Source: Lachnospiraceae bacterium
Lineage (GTDB): Bacteria > Bacillota > Clostridia > Lachnospirales > Lachnospiraceae
Direction: 5' to 3'
Assembly: GCA_910575075.1 (NCBI GenBank)
Contig: CAJTCY010000008.1
Coordinates: 2,501-66,500 of the forward strand
Length of the DNA stretch: 64,000 nucleotides
The notes under the pieces are model-generated. The model did no database searches and was not told the DNA's origin. It worked only from the letters and a program-made list of their open reading frames with translations. Below are positions 51,201-60,119 of the stretch, piece by piece. Both the position numbers and the translations under genes were made by a program. How positions within the stretch are numbered: the first letter of the stretch is position 1; each line of letters starts with the position of its first letter.

Positions 51201-54086
51201 GTCAATGGTGAGATTATGGCTGCTCAGCGCGCCGATCGCACGATTCTGCCCATTCGACGGTACATACTGCAGCGTCAGAGGATCTACCTGAGGCGCCTGG
51301 CTGGTATAATAAATATTCAGCCGGTATCTTCCGTCCCTCGGCACGTCTACCGTAAACTTCACACCGTCTTCTTCCGTGTCCAGGCTTCCTACCTCTGCCC
51401 GGTTGGAACGTGCCAGGTCGCCGCCTCCAGTTTTCGTATAAGCCTTTGCTCCGCCAATCAGTTCTGCATCCTCTGCCTCATAAGTCTGTTCCCAATTCTT
51501 TTCATATCCTGCAATGGTACTGGTATCCTCCCCAGAGGCCGGCGTAATCACTGCAAAATAAGCATCCATTAGCTCTGCCCCAGAAACGCTTAATACCAAG
51601 TCATCTCCTGCAAACCTAAGGTTTCCTTCAAATTCCACTGGAATATCGTCTGCAAATCCCTGCTGCCCGGTAAACTTGGTGCTGTACAATGTTACATGCG
51701 CCTTATCCGCATTCTGGAACATTTTCGTAGACCGGATATTTTCAATACTGACGGTCTGTTTCCCTGCCTGGCCGCCGAACAGACTGTAAATAACGCCTGC
51801 CTCCTCGTCTGTGCTGGTCAGTCCGTACAATCTGGCAAATGGTCCTGGTCCCTCAATGTTCTCTAACGTGAGCGGGGCTTTTTTGCCGGTCATTTGGGCA
51901 TACCATTTGTAAACCCACCATGCACCGTTGGGCTTGTTAGCGTCTGCCGCAAGCTCGTTCAGGGAATTTGCAAGCCCCCAGTAAGGCAGAGAGGCATAAA
52001 CGTCTTCCTCTTCAAATACGGAAAGCCAGTTCACCAATGCACCAGGATTCCCCACATCATCAAAATTCACGGTCTCGTTAACAAATAAAACAGGCTGAAT
52101 ATCAGAATCTGCATAGTAAGTTTTTACAAATCCCTTTACCTCGTCCGCGTGAGATTTAAAGCTGACCAGCTTATCTTTTTGCAGTTCATGCCAGGTAATA
52201 TACTCTGGCAGGCAGTCGTTCTTCTGGCAGAAATCAAAAAACGTCCGGTAAGCGCTGCTGTTATAGACAGAATAATTCGGTCCTGCCACTTTCAGGTCAG
52301 GATTAATACCCTTAATTGTGGTATAGATTTTCAGCCAGTCATTGCAAAGCTTTGTCACGTCATTGCCATACCAGATCCCATCCGGCTCATTGAAAATGAC
52401 AAAACTATAATGGGAGAGCTCTTCTGCCGTCTTGCCTTTTACCATTCTGGTTACAATCGCCTGCACTTTTTCATTATAGTCGTCTATCCCGTTCGATTCA
52501 TAAGGCCACTGCAGATAATAATCCTGCAGGTAAATCTGGATATTTTCCACGCCGCATTCACTCAGGTAGGAAGTAAGGCGGTAACCGTCTCCGGAGGGAT
52601 GCTGCTGTCCGTCCGCCGCCTTCTGCACCAGGATCTTCGGAGCAATCGCTTTGATCAGATCTGCAGACGGCACGCCGATTTCACTGACTCCATACAAAAA
52701 TCCGGTGGAACCATGAAGCAGCTCTTTACCCTCCTCAGGAGAAACGTTAAAATGCAGCATAGCACCGTAAGATTTTGCATCTACCGCCTTGCGCAGAGCC
52801 ATAAGGGCCGTGTCCACCGCATCCTGGTCTTTCCCGGCAAGCGCTGATTCGGCCGCATCCACTGCATCCTGAATATCTTGTTCACTCTCCGCCGTTAATC
52901 CTCCCTGTTCAAGAATTTTCTCTGCCTGGGCATGTTCAGCGACAAGCTGTGCCGAAGAGAACTCTGTATCAGCTGTGACGCCCTGATAAAATACCAGCCC
53001 CTGAATCGCTGCGTCCAGCTTATTGATAAGGTTGGTGACATTTGCCTCTGTGACTGGATTCTCAATCCCGGCCTTACCTTGTGTGACAGCGGCTGCAAGC
53101 GCTGCATAACTGTCTTTGGTATAGAAGCTTATGCTCTTTGCCTCTGCCTCTGCAACTTTATCCCGAAGCCCCTGAATTACCGTGTCCCGGACCGCATAGC
53201 TATCGTACGCCGCCTTGGCCTGCTCAGAAGTCAGAGCCGTATTATAGAAGCGGAATTCATCCATTTTTGCTTTCAGATCCTTATCTGTCTTATATACAGA
53301 AGGACCGATGCCAGAAAACCGGTACTGTTTGAGCACTGCCCCGTTATCGGCAAACAGGCTGTTTAACACAGCCGCCTGGTTATCGTTTCTGTCATAGAGC
53401 ATATTAACTGATTTTCCGTCCAGATAAACATCATAAGATGTGGGAGACACGCTGATCGTAACATGCTGCCACCTGCCTTTGGCAAATTGTTGTTCCCACA
53501 CCAACCTTAATTGTGATTTATCTGGAAGAAGAATGCAGGTATGATAGCCGCTCTGCCCGTCTCCCAGATCGCTGGCGTTTTCATCTCCCGCCACAAACGC
53601 AAATTCCGGCGCCTCCCAGGGCCATCCTTCATCCGAATTCTGTCCGTTTACCGTGGCAGAAAAGATACGGCTGTACTGGCTGGCGCTGGGGTCAATGTTA
53701 ATCCAAAAGGAAAAGGCAAATCCGTCCTCTCCTACCTCCGCGAACATATCATCCGGCAATGTCAGACGGCCATCTTTCTCTCCACTTACGGTTCCTCCAG
53801 GCAGGTTCAGCACCTTGTTTCCCCGGGCCTCATCTTCTATGACGCCCAGACCTTCCTGGTTCCCTTCTATCATAGCATATACCCCTGTCTTAGTTCCCTC
53901 ATTTTCCACCCTATTATCCTGCACTCCCTGGTCAAAGGTGAACTCATAATAAGGGGCTGGCACCGCAACCTGGCTCTCTTTTTCCTGAATTGCTCCAGCT
54001 TCCTCTGCCTGCACTTGTGCCGGCAGGGAAGGAACTATCATGCTCGCCGCTAAAAGCAGCGCCAGAATTTTTCTGCTCTTTCCCAT
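48204..54086 (-). CDS. Giant secreted GH39-like glycosidase with LamG, CBM, Ig and Fn3 modules
   Basis: 1,960 residues, start at 54086 after AAGGAGAAAAG. Signal peptide 1-27. LamG-type domain (about 45-295). Helical FIVAR-like spacer (about 300-440). A (beta/alpha)8 clan-A catalytic domain (about 445-870) resembling GH39: acid/base Glu567 in SFVIFNEPDG and nucleophile Glu671 in LFVNETVNF. Two or three CBM6/35-like modules (about 885-1370, YEAEDAELIGGA and MEAEDYQLSG). Four near-identical Ig-like repeats (about 1385-1800, each with LSYQWYKN.SNSTEGA). A Big_2-like module and a terminal Fn3 domain end it. It is secreted with an alpha-galactosidase operon, so its target is probably a galactose-bearing polysaccharide or glycan. 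Substrate is unknown. Confidence 0.83.
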   Translation of the reverse strand: MGKSRKILALLLAASMIVPSLPAQVQAEEAGAIQEKESQVAVPAPYYEFTFDQGVQDNRVENEGTKTGVYAMIEGNQEGLGVIEDEARGNKVLNLPGGTVSGEKDGRLTLPDDMFAEVGEDGFAFSFWINIDPSASQYSRIFSATVNGQNSDEGWPWEAPEFAFVAGDENASDLGDGQSGYHTCILLPDKSQLRLVWEQQFAKGRWQHVTISVSPTSYDVYLDGKSVNMLYDRNDNQAAVLNSLFADNGAVLKQYRFSGIGPSVYKTDKDLKAKMDEFRFYNTALTSEQAKAAYDSYAVRDTVIQGLRDKVAEAEAKSISFYTKDSYAALAAAVTQGKAGIENPVTEANVTNLINKLDAAIQGLVFYQGVTADTEFSSAQLVAEHAQAEKILEQGGLTAESEQDIQDAVDAAESALAGKDQDAVDTALMALRKAVDAKSYGAMLHFNVSPEEGKELLHGSTGFLYGVSEIGVPSADLIKAIAPKILVQKAADGQQHPSGDGYRLTSYLSECGVENIQIYLQDYYLQWPYESNGIDDYNEKVQAIVTRMVKGKTAEELSHYSFVIFNEPDGIWYGNDVTKLCNDWLKIYTTIKGINPDLKVAGPNYSVYNSSAYRTFFDFCQKNDCLPEYITWHELQKDKLVSFKSHADEVKGFVKTYYADSDIQPVLFVNETVNFDDVGNPGALVNWLSVFEEEDVYASLPYWGLANSLNELAADANKPNGAWWVYKWYAQMTGKKAPLTLENIEGPGPFARLYGLTSTDEEAGVIYSLFGGQAGKQTVSIENIRSTKMFQNADKAHVTLYSTKFTGQQGFADDIPVEFEGNLRFAGDDLVLSVSGAELMDAYFAVITPASGEDTSTIAGYEKNWEQTYEAEDAELIGGAKAYTKTGGGDLARSNRAEVGSLDTEEDGVKFTVDVPRDGRYRLNIYYTSQAPQVDPLTLQYVPSNGQNRAIGALSSHNLTIDGGRPQEIIYDSTVKWGYYNYKTVYVELTKGQHEIQLMYKGESQKGKDVNSILCAMLDKIDLTYEPAEEAVVCIEPEELAASQNGYALSQEGSFSGAGSAVGSGNFEFYVNVPRDGYYKVGTAGTGTAELSRSKVNYAKDAKAESTVSLSWQKLLDVTLGNENAGMIYLTAGVNGMCLKGTNLTIDQVVFTEVPEATAGNSIVMEAEDYQLSGTDEEDGYNYLPGGKAVPKIIETKYASGGKAVEGFRGGKDNALTLNVTVAQAGDYKLSVFYANNEPAPVMKTQDGKDYVHPYNTDLVERYMQISVNEEIPQTVYFKNTFCWDTYNNTIVDVKLKKGRNIIRLSNDNSYKFSSVQDDFTPRMDKFIIAPASADSMKLPEPEITEAEIPIITKQPENAFYQYGQEQPANALTVEARVSDQGTLSYQWYKNDKNSTEGAVRIAGADKASYTPDITSIGTCYYYCVVTNTNDKVTGSKTAEQVSSMALVRVAGVREQAAVPVIKTQPQHASYAYGEEAKALTVEAETEDGGTLSYQWYKNTSNSTEGAELIKGAVKASYTPSTLSKGTLYYYCMVTNTNPAATVIKTAEQASSLAMVRVREAGSQEVDAAFPTITKQPQSASYRVGEDAKTLTVEAETEDGGTLSYQWYKNTSNSTEGAEPIKEAVEASYTPETDTEGIFYYYCIVTNTNQAATGLKTAEQASSLAEIKVEAGSAGKVDAAAPSITRQPAEGSYTLGQKAQALTIEAKVSDQGTLSYQWYKNTSNSTEGAELIKGAAEASYTPSTAAAGTTYYYCVVTNTNESVTGKKIAEQASSLAAVTVAKAAGKITGVSSRIKKVYGAKAFTLKAEGQGTLTYTSSDKKVVTVGSKNGKVSIKGCGKATITVIAAGNSNYKPATMKIAVTVAPKQQKISSLKSVKSKSFTLKWKKDKKASGYQIQYALNKNFKKAKLVSVKKYKTTRTMVKKLKAKKRYYVRVRSYKISGKTKVLGAWSKTKKVVIKK
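48753..50040 (-). repeat. Four tandem Ig-module repeats inside the giant enzyme
   Basis: Four units of about 333 bp, near-identical at the DNA level over the stretch encoding GTLSYQWYKNTSNSTEGAE and the following CYYYC-type strand. The high similarity suggests recent duplication, with unit number likely to vary between strains. Confidence 0.8.
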
Positions 54087-54101
54087 AACTTTTCTCCTTT
54101 C

Positions 54102-56216
54102 TTATACGTTCCCAGTCTGCAGTAATACAGCCAATGCCTTTCTGCTCTTGAGCGCCTTATAATACAGGCAATGGTTTTTGATTGTTATTTCCTCTTTTTC
54201 TTCAGAATAAATCTCTGCAATTCCTTCCGGGCATCCCTCCGGAAGAGGGATCCTCAGTTCTTTCGGAAGATCAGCCGTATCAAATATATGAACGACCAGG
54301 TATGCCTGACGGTTTCTCCCCACCCGCAATACGGCCTGCCATCCTTCTGGATGTCTTGCGCTTTTGATCTTAGGTCCGAAACGGTAACTCTGACCCTCCT
54401 GGATCACTGGCACGAGCTTGCGGTAAAAGGCCATGCCAGACTCAATCATATCCCACTGCTCTTTGCTTAAATGAACAACATCCCCGGAAATGCACATTCT
54501 TCCAAGAAATGTGTTTGCCATAGAATAAACAATCCGCTGCAGCGAGTCCTCTTGCCGCATCACCGCCCAGATTTGGCTCTGCGCCGGATGAATCACACGA
54601 TGGAGGTTCGCTGCAATTAATGGAATTTCCAGACATTCATGGGCATCCGAAAAGGACGCCATGCTCATCTGCCGCATGAGAGACGGTTCCAGCCTGTGAC
54701 CGCCGGAAGCGCAGTTCTCCAGGACAATCCCCGGTATTTCACGCTTTACTTTATCAAAGAACGACACAGAAGCGGCAAGATTCTGCCGCAAACCTTCCCC
54801 TAAGGATTCCGCTCCATCACATCCCATTCCAATCGTCTCATTATAATCAATCTTCATGTAACCAAATCCATGTTGTTTCAGCAGACCTATGACCTTCTGG
54901 GTAAGATAACTCTCCACCCAGGGATCTCTCATATCCCAAAAACGGCGGAAGTAACTGGTGAGCGGTTTCCCATCTTTGTGAAGAAGATGTTCTTCTAATT
55001 GCCATGCCTGGGAGCGGTTTCCCACTGTCTCAATCTCAAACCAGATGCCCGGTATCATTCCTGCTTCCTTTATTTTCTCCACTGTTTTTCCCAAACCTTC
55101 TGGAAACAATGCTTTAGACGGCTCGTAATCCCCCATGCTCACATCCCAGGGAACGCCCTCTTCCTTATACCATCCGCAGTCGATCACAAAATACTGAAAA
55201 CCCTTTCCTTTGATACAGTCGAGAATTTGGCAAATATTTTCATGAGAAGGGTTCCCCCAGGTGGTACAGTATTCATTAAAAATAATCGGCAGATCCCGCT
55301 CTATCTGCGGCGCATTCTGCAAGCCCTCCAAAGCCGCGTCCATAAGTCTCCCAGTTAAAATATCCAAAGAATCGGTCATAGCCGCTGTGACAACTGCCTG
55401 GGGCGTTGTAAAACACTGTCCGGGTTCTATCGTCTTCATCCAATGCCCAAACTCCCGGTCTGCAAGCCCTCCGCTTAAGGCAAGGGCATCATCTTTTCGG
55501 TATAGTTCCATCTGCCAGGAACCGGGATGGGCAAGCTGCACACCCCAAAAAACATGATTCTTCCTGTCCTCCACAGCCGCAAAAGGAAAGAACTTATTTA
55601 CCGGCATAGAACCTGTCTGTCCGAATCTTTCACATCTGACCGCATGAGGGTCCCAGGCAGGTTCTAACTGAAGGTCCTCCAGCGGAATCGTTTCCAGACG
55701 TCCCTCCTGGCTCCAGACGCTGCGAATCCTGTGAAGAAACATCTGGTTATGCCCGTCTCCTTCCAGAAAGGGAGAAATGCTGCCGATGGAAAAGCTTTCA
55801 AACATTTCAATCTGAAATGTCTCGCTCCCCAAATTCTCCACCGTGCAAAACATTTTAACACATCTATCCCCTTTCTTCCAGAGAAGATGATGTACCGTCC
55901 GATACTGCCCAGGCGCTTCCAATACCGTTTTGATCATCAGCCCTTCGTCCGTTTCTTCCGTTTCCTGCCCCTGATACGCCAGCCTGCGGACCGTCTCGCC
56001 ATTTCGCATAGAATTTCCCATGGCATATGCCTCATTATAGCAGTCCCCTGCAATCTTGATCTGCACCAGGGAATCAATGCTTTCATTTTTGTTAAAGTGT
56101 CTGGCAGGCATGTGGGACGGAAGCAGTGCCAGCCCCACATACTTTTTATTTTCATCTGTCAGATACCTGGCTGTCATATCTGAGAGAACATAATCCTTCA
56201 ATATCTGTATCGTCAT
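54102..56216 (-). CDS. GH36 alpha-galactosidase
   Basis: 704 residues, start at 56216 after GGAGGAAAA, no signal peptide, hence cytoplasmic. N-terminal beta-sandwich (about 1-300), then the catalytic barrel with FVIDCGWYKEE, the nucleophile in GYMKIDYNETIGMG, LENCASGGHRLEPSLMRQMS and the acid/base in FSDAHECLEIP. It should release terminal alpha-galactose from oligosaccharides taken up by the operon's ABC importer. The family also includes alpha-N-acetylgalactosaminidases, which remain possible. Length is normal for GH36. Confidence 0.9.
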   Translation of the reverse strand: MTIQILKDYVLSDMTARYLTDENKKYVGLALLPSHMPARHFNKNESIDSLVQIKIAGDCYNEAYAMGNSMRNGETVRRLAYQGQETEETDEGLMIKTVLEAPGQYRTVHHLLWKKGDRCVKMFCTVENLGSETFQIEMFESFSIGSISPFLEGDGHNQMFLHRIRSVWSQEGRLETIPLEDLQLEPAWDPHAVRCERFGQTGSMPVNKFFPFAAVEDRKNHVFWGVQLAHPGSWQMELYRKDDALALSGGLADREFGHWMKTIEPGQCFTTPQAVVTAAMTDSLDILTGRLMDAALEGLQNAPQIERDLPIIFNEYCTTWGNPSHENICQILDCIKGKGFQYFVIDCGWYKEEGVPWDVSMGDYEPSKALFPEGLGKTVEKIKEAGMIPGIWFEIETVGNRSQAWQLEEHLLHKDGKPLTSYFRRFWDMRDPWVESYLTQKVIGLLKQHGFGYMKIDYNETIGMGCDGAESLGEGLRQNLAASVSFFDKVKREIPGIVLENCASGGHRLEPSLMRQMSMASFSDAHECLEIPLIAANLHRVIHPAQSQIWAVMRQEDSLQRIVYSMANTFLGRMCISGDVVHLSKEQWDMIESGMAFYRKLVPVIQEGQSYRFGPKIKSARHPEGWQAVLRVGRNRQAYLVVHIFDTADLPKELRIPLPEGCPEGIAEIYSEEKEEITIKNHCLYYKALKSRKALAVLLQTGNV

Positions 56217-56242
56217 TTTTCCTCCTGTCCCAACAGCAAATC

Positions 56243-57121
56243 TTAACCTTTGACTGCGCCCACTGTCATTCCTTTGATAAAGTATTTCTGCAGGCTTAAG
56301 AATAATATGGCAATAGGAAGCACGGAAATCACAATTGCCGCCATGGCAGTGGTATAGTCGCTGCTCTGCGCAGAGAACAGAGAATGAATGGCCACCGTCA
56401 GAGTTTTTAATTGCTTTTTGCTGACATACAGGCTTGCCAGAAGATAATCATTCCAGATCTGGAATGACTGCATGATTACCAAAGTCGCCATTGCTGGTTT
56501 CAGCAGCGGCAGCACTACAGAAAAATAGGTCCGAAATACGGAACAGCCGTCAATCCGGGCGGCCTCCTCCAGTTCCAGAGGCACCGTGGACATGAAACTG
56601 TTCATAAGAAATACCCCAAAAGAGATTCCCGTCGCCACATACATGAAAATAATACCGAACCTGGTGTTGGTCATGTTCATCTTATAGCCAATCATATAAA
56701 TTGGCAAAAACAGTGCCTGGTAAGGAATTAAAATTCCTACTATAAAATAAATATAACAGAATTTGAAAAACTTCCTTTTACACCTGGCAATCGCCCATGC
56801 CGTAGTGCCGCATAATATTGCCAAAATCAGCACACTGACTGCCGTGTATACAAAGGTGTTTACAAATGTTGTGCCTAAATCCAGCTTTTCAAAAGCTTTC
56901 CGGTAGTTTTCAAAGTTCAGGCTCTCCGGCAGGGCAAGGGGGCTGCTTAAGTACAGCTCCCGCTTCCCTTTCAGAGAATAATTGATAATGATGAATATAG
57001 GCGCCAGAAAAAACAAGGCTGCAATAGTCATGACAACCTGAACTGCAAAGCTGCCTTTGGTATAAGGACGCGTCGGTTCTCCCTCTCTGTCCCGCACCTT
57101 TTTTCCTTTTCCAATGAACAT
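56243..57121 (-). CDS. Carbohydrate ABC permease (MalG-like)
   Basis: 292 residues, start at 57121 after GGGAGG, overlapping the preceding permease stop by one base. Six membrane segments and the EAA loop PLELEEAARIDGCSVFRTYF, which contacts the ATPase. A typical CUT1-family importer subunit. The ATPase (MsmX-like) is not in the operon and is presumably shared and encoded elsewhere, as is common in Firmicutes. Confidence 0.92.
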   Translation of the reverse strand: MFIGKGKKVRDREGEPTRPYTKGSFAVQVVMTIAALFFLAPIFIIINYSLKGKRELYLSSPLALPESLNFENYRKAFEKLDLGTTFVNTFVYTAVSVLILAILCGTTAWAIARCKRKFFKFCYIYFIVGILIPYQALFLPIYMIGYKMNMTNTRFGIIFMYVATGISFGVFLMNSFMSTVPLELEEAARIDGCSVFRTYFSVVLPLLKPAMATLVIMQSFQIWNDYLLASLYVSKKQLKTLTVAIHSLFSAQSSDYTTAMAAIVISVLPIAILFLSLQKYFIKGMTVGAVKG

Positions 57122-58011
57122 TATGCCTGCACCTCCCTCTTTTTAAGTCCTTTTACCTGAATGAGCGCCACCAGCAGAAGCACAAGCACAAGGGTGACTG
57201 ACATAGCGCATCCATATCCATACTGCCTGCCGTTGATGGCTGTGGTATAGGTCTGGTATATCATGGATGTTGATGCTCTTCCAGGACCTCCCTTGGTAGA
57301 AGACACCAGAAGGTCATATACTTTCAGGGAGCCCGTAGTAATCCCCACGACACAGATGGTAATGGCCGGAGCCAGCATGGGAACCGTCACATGAAAGAAA
57401 CGCTTCACAGGACCGGCACCGTCAATTTTAGCCGCCTCATATAACTCTCCCGGCACGGACTGCAGACCTGCCAGATATATCAGCATCCAGTAACCAATCC
57501 ACTGCCAGTTGTTGGCAATCAAGAGACCGGAAAGCACCGTCTCTTTCTTGCCGAACAGCAGGAAATTGATGCTGGTATGGAACACCTCGTTTAATTCCGG
57601 AAGCACGTTGGAAAACATTTTCAGCCATACAAATCCAACCACAAGGGCGCTGATCAGACAGGGGATAAAGAAAATGGTCCGGTATATTTTCTGCGCCTTA
57701 ATGCCGCTGTCGAGGGCCACTGCAAAAAGCAGCGCGACTACGTTCTGGATGATGGTGTTTCCGATTGTAAACTTCAACGTAAACCACCAGGCATTTCGAA
57801 AGTCTGAATCATGGAACAGATCTATGTAATTTTTAAGCCCCACGAATATTTTTTCCGGCGACATGCCGTCCCAGCTTGTAAAAGAGTAACGGACCGCCAT
57901 AAATAACGGAATAATCAGCCCAACAGTGAAAATCACAAACCCAGGCAGTACCAGCATCAGATATTGATAAGACATTCTGCGTTCCATATTGTTTATATTT
58001 TTCGACTTCAT
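57121..58011 (-). CDS. Carbohydrate ABC permease (MalF-like)
   Basis: 296 residues, start at 58011 (AAGGATG upstream). Six membrane segments, EAA loop PGELYEAAKIDGAGPVKRFF. Pairs with the next permease to form the channel of a CUT1 oligosaccharide importer whose binding protein is encoded 18 bp upstream. The intact length and motif argue for a functional importer. Confidence 0.92.
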   Translation of the reverse strand: MKSKNINNMERRMSYQYLMLVLPGFVIFTVGLIIPLFMAVRYSFTSWDGMSPEKIFVGLKNYIDLFHDSDFRNAWWFTLKFTIGNTIIQNVVALLFAVALDSGIKAQKIYRTIFFIPCLISALVVGFVWLKMFSNVLPELNEVFHTSINFLLFGKKETVLSGLLIANNWQWIGYWMLIYLAGLQSVPGELYEAAKIDGAGPVKRFFHVTVPMLAPAITICVVGITTGSLKVYDLLVSSTKGGPGRASTSMIYQTYTTAINGRQYGYGCAMSVTLVLVLLLVALIQVKGLKKREVQA

Positions 58012-58029
58012 AAGCGATTACATCCTTTT

Positions 58030-59385
58030 CTAATTGGCTGAACTGGACCCTACCCGGTCGTCGGAAGCCTTCAGGCAGTCTTCAAAGGAAGAATCGCCCT
58101 GCAGCCAGGAAGCAATATCTTTTGCATTTTCTTCTTGAAAACCGCCCCATACTAATTGATTATTTCCAAGCGTTACATCCACAATCATATTCATGGAAGC
58201 ATACTTGTCAATATCCTCCTGGCTGGGATTAGGGAATGTGGGAGTTACGTCTTTCAGCATGGAAGCCGTCTTAGTATAATCGAGGATTTCCACTGCCAGT
58301 TCTTTGTCGCTGGTCAGCACGTCAAGCACCTTATTGATCGCATCCTGATGCTCTGATTCCGCACTTGTCATAATGGTAATATTCGGCTCGAAAATCAACT
58401 TGGAATCTCCAGTCTGGTTCGGAAATGGAAAGATACCGAACGTGAAATTCTCATCAATATCCAGGAAATTCTGGATGGACCAGGAACCAGAAACCTTCAT
58501 TGCTGCCTCCCCCTGCACCATTTTGGCGTCACAATCGGTCTGCTCTGTAGAAAAAGTCTCTGGGAACGTATTGTCAAAGATCAGCTTATTGTACTCATAA
58601 GCAGTCTGCGCCTCTTTGCTGTCGGAAAAAGACACCTCCCCTGCCCGGAACTTATCGCCCCATTTGGCATCTTTGTTAAACACGTCATTCATCATAAACT
58701 GCATCGTCACATTGCCGATAGACCAGGTGTCAACCATATGGCTCGCAAACGGCTTAATACCCTTAGCGTTACAGTCATCTATAATTTTCTTAAGGTCCTC
58801 CTGGGTCTTTGGCACCTCCCAGTTATTCTCCTCAAACATCTTTTTGTTATAGTAGACGCCCTGGTATAAAGCGTTATACACCATGCCGTACGTCTTGCCA
58901 TCCAAGGTCACATTTTCCCTGGCCGCATCCAGTCCGCGGTCCAGATATTCGCTGTCTATCTCTCCTAAAATTCCCTGCGGCGCATAAGTCGCCACATCCT
59001 GGGCTTTCCCAATCATAAGATCTGGAAGACCCGACTGCATATACTGCTGCATCTTTGGCTGGAAGTCATTTCCCCAGTCTACGCATTCCCACTCCAGCGT
59101 GATTTCCGGATATCTCTCTGCAAGTGCTTCGTCAATCATATCTTCAATTCCAGCGTCCGTGGTAGACTGTCCTGCAAGAACTGTCAATGTCACTTCCTCT
59201 CCGTCTCCCTGGCTTTCCCCGTCACTTCCATTGGCCTGGCTGTTTTCTCCGCTTTCATTATCAGCGTCTTTGTCCTGTTCCTGTGTTCCCGCAGTTTCCT
59301 TACCGCTGTCCGTATTGCCGCATGCCGCAAAGGACGCCGCCATTACCAGTGTCAGTAATAAACTTATAACTCTCTTTTTCTTCAT
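58030..59385 (-). CDS. Extracellular oligosaccharide-binding lipoprotein
   Basis: 451 residues, start at 59385 after GGAGGAGG. Lipobox MAASFAAC with the cysteine at 22, then a flexible acidic linker (DKDADNESGENSQANGSDGE) and a family 1 solute-binding fold. First gene of the operon, directly before the permeases, so it is the transport receptor. It is a paralogue of the second binding protein at 43311-44654. Ligand probably alpha-galactosides, from the GH36 enzyme in the same unit. Confidence 0.92.
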   Translation of the reverse strand: MKKKRVISLLLTLVMAASFAACGNTDSGKETAGTQEQDKDADNESGENSQANGSDGESQGDGEEVTLTVLAGQSTTDAGIEDMIDEALAERYPEITLEWECVDWGNDFQPKMQQYMQSGLPDLMIGKAQDVATYAPQGILGEIDSEYLDRGLDAARENVTLDGKTYGMVYNALYQGVYYNKKMFEENNWEVPKTQEDLKKIIDDCNAKGIKPFASHMVDTWSIGNVTMQFMMNDVFNKDAKWGDKFRAGEVSFSDSKEAQTAYEYNKLIFDNTFPETFSTEQTDCDAKMVQGEAAMKVSGSWSIQNFLDIDENFTFGIFPFPNQTGDSKLIFEPNITIMTSAESEHQDAINKVLDVLTSDKELAVEILDYTKTASMLKDVTPTFPNPSQEDIDKYASMNMIVDVTLGNNQLVWGGFQEENAKDIASWLQGDSSFEDCLKASDDRVGSSSAN

Positions 59386-59421
59386 CTTTCTTCCTCCTCC
59401 AAAACCTTTTTTGATACTGTC

Positions 59422-59427
59422 ATTATA
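59422..59427 (-). promoter_or_regulatory. Promoter -10 of the carbohydrate operon
   Basis: TATAAT on the minus strand, 36 bp before the first start codon. The -35 position holds ACGTTA, a poor match, so an activator (probably the YesN-type regulator) is likely to bind upstream, around 59440-59480. Confidence 0.5.
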
Positions 59428-59606
59428 AGAAAAAAATCTGGAGTAACGTTAGGACAGATTAGTGAAGATAAGTTGCATTATTTTGTTCAGGTCCATGACT
59501 CATATATTTTTTGTGTATATTGGAACTGTAAAAAACTCACTGAAAAGCGTCTTTTATAAAAGCCGAGCTGGATATCGGCTAATGCCGATTTCAACCGAAT
59601 ATAAAA

Positions 59607-59677
59607 AGAAATAACAAGAACACACAGAAATGCTCGCTTTTCGGCGCTGGCATATTCTGTGTGCTCTTGTTATTTCT
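59607..59677. repeat. Long inverted repeat with terminator character
   Basis: A 27-28 base arm, AGAAATAACAAGAACACACA..., pairs with 59650-59677 with two or three mismatches around a 16-base loop. The minus strand continues TTTTTATATT. It may terminate minus-strand transcription from the right before the carbohydrate promoter. Confidence 0.55.
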
Positions 59678-59811
59678 TAATCTCTCATTATTTTAGGGTG
59701 CAAAAAATAAAGGAGCTGTTCCTATATAACTGCACTTTTTCACACTCTTTCGGCGCAAAATCCACATATTACACGGTATTTTACAAAAATTACATTAATA
59801 TTCTTTACAAT

Positions 59812-60016
59812 TCACTCCAAGCCCTGTTTTTCCAAAAAATCTGCCAGCCCTCCGATAATAAAGGGAACTTCAAAGGCATGCAGTTCTTTTCGCAGTGTTT
59901 CCACAATAACCTGCATCTTCTCATAATATATCTTATAATATCTTCTCTGTCATATTCGTTACTTACTACTTCCTGCAGCCAAAACTTTCTGCCAACTTCT
60001 TTGTTGTTTCATCCAT
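59812..60016 (-). pseudogene. Remnant of a SASA/GDSL-type acetylesterase gene
   Basis: A start with an excellent ribosome site (AAAGGAGGAAAAGTT before ATG 60016) opens only 16 codons (MDETTKKLAESFGCRK). In another frame, YYEKMQVIVETLRKELHAF and VPFIIGGLADFLEKQGLE run to a stop at 59812. The second piece recalls the region of sialate O-acetylesterase-like hydrolases that reads LRK.L..PEVPFIIGGLGDFL. The 5' piece may have another origin. It is a leftover of a gene of which most is lost. Family assignment is tentative. Confidence 0.45.
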
Positions 60017-60119
60017 AACTTTTCCTCCTTTTGAAGCACCTATTCAGCACCCTGCACAAAAAACTTTTCTGCGCATAATAATGAAATAGAATACTTATAA
60101 TTCAGGAGAAATAAACAGA

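Noticed and set aside
59659-60018. 119-codon plus-strand frame before the collagen-like gene
   Set aside because: No ribosome site, low-complexity hydrophobic composition, and it lies opposite the esterase remnant with its strong site.
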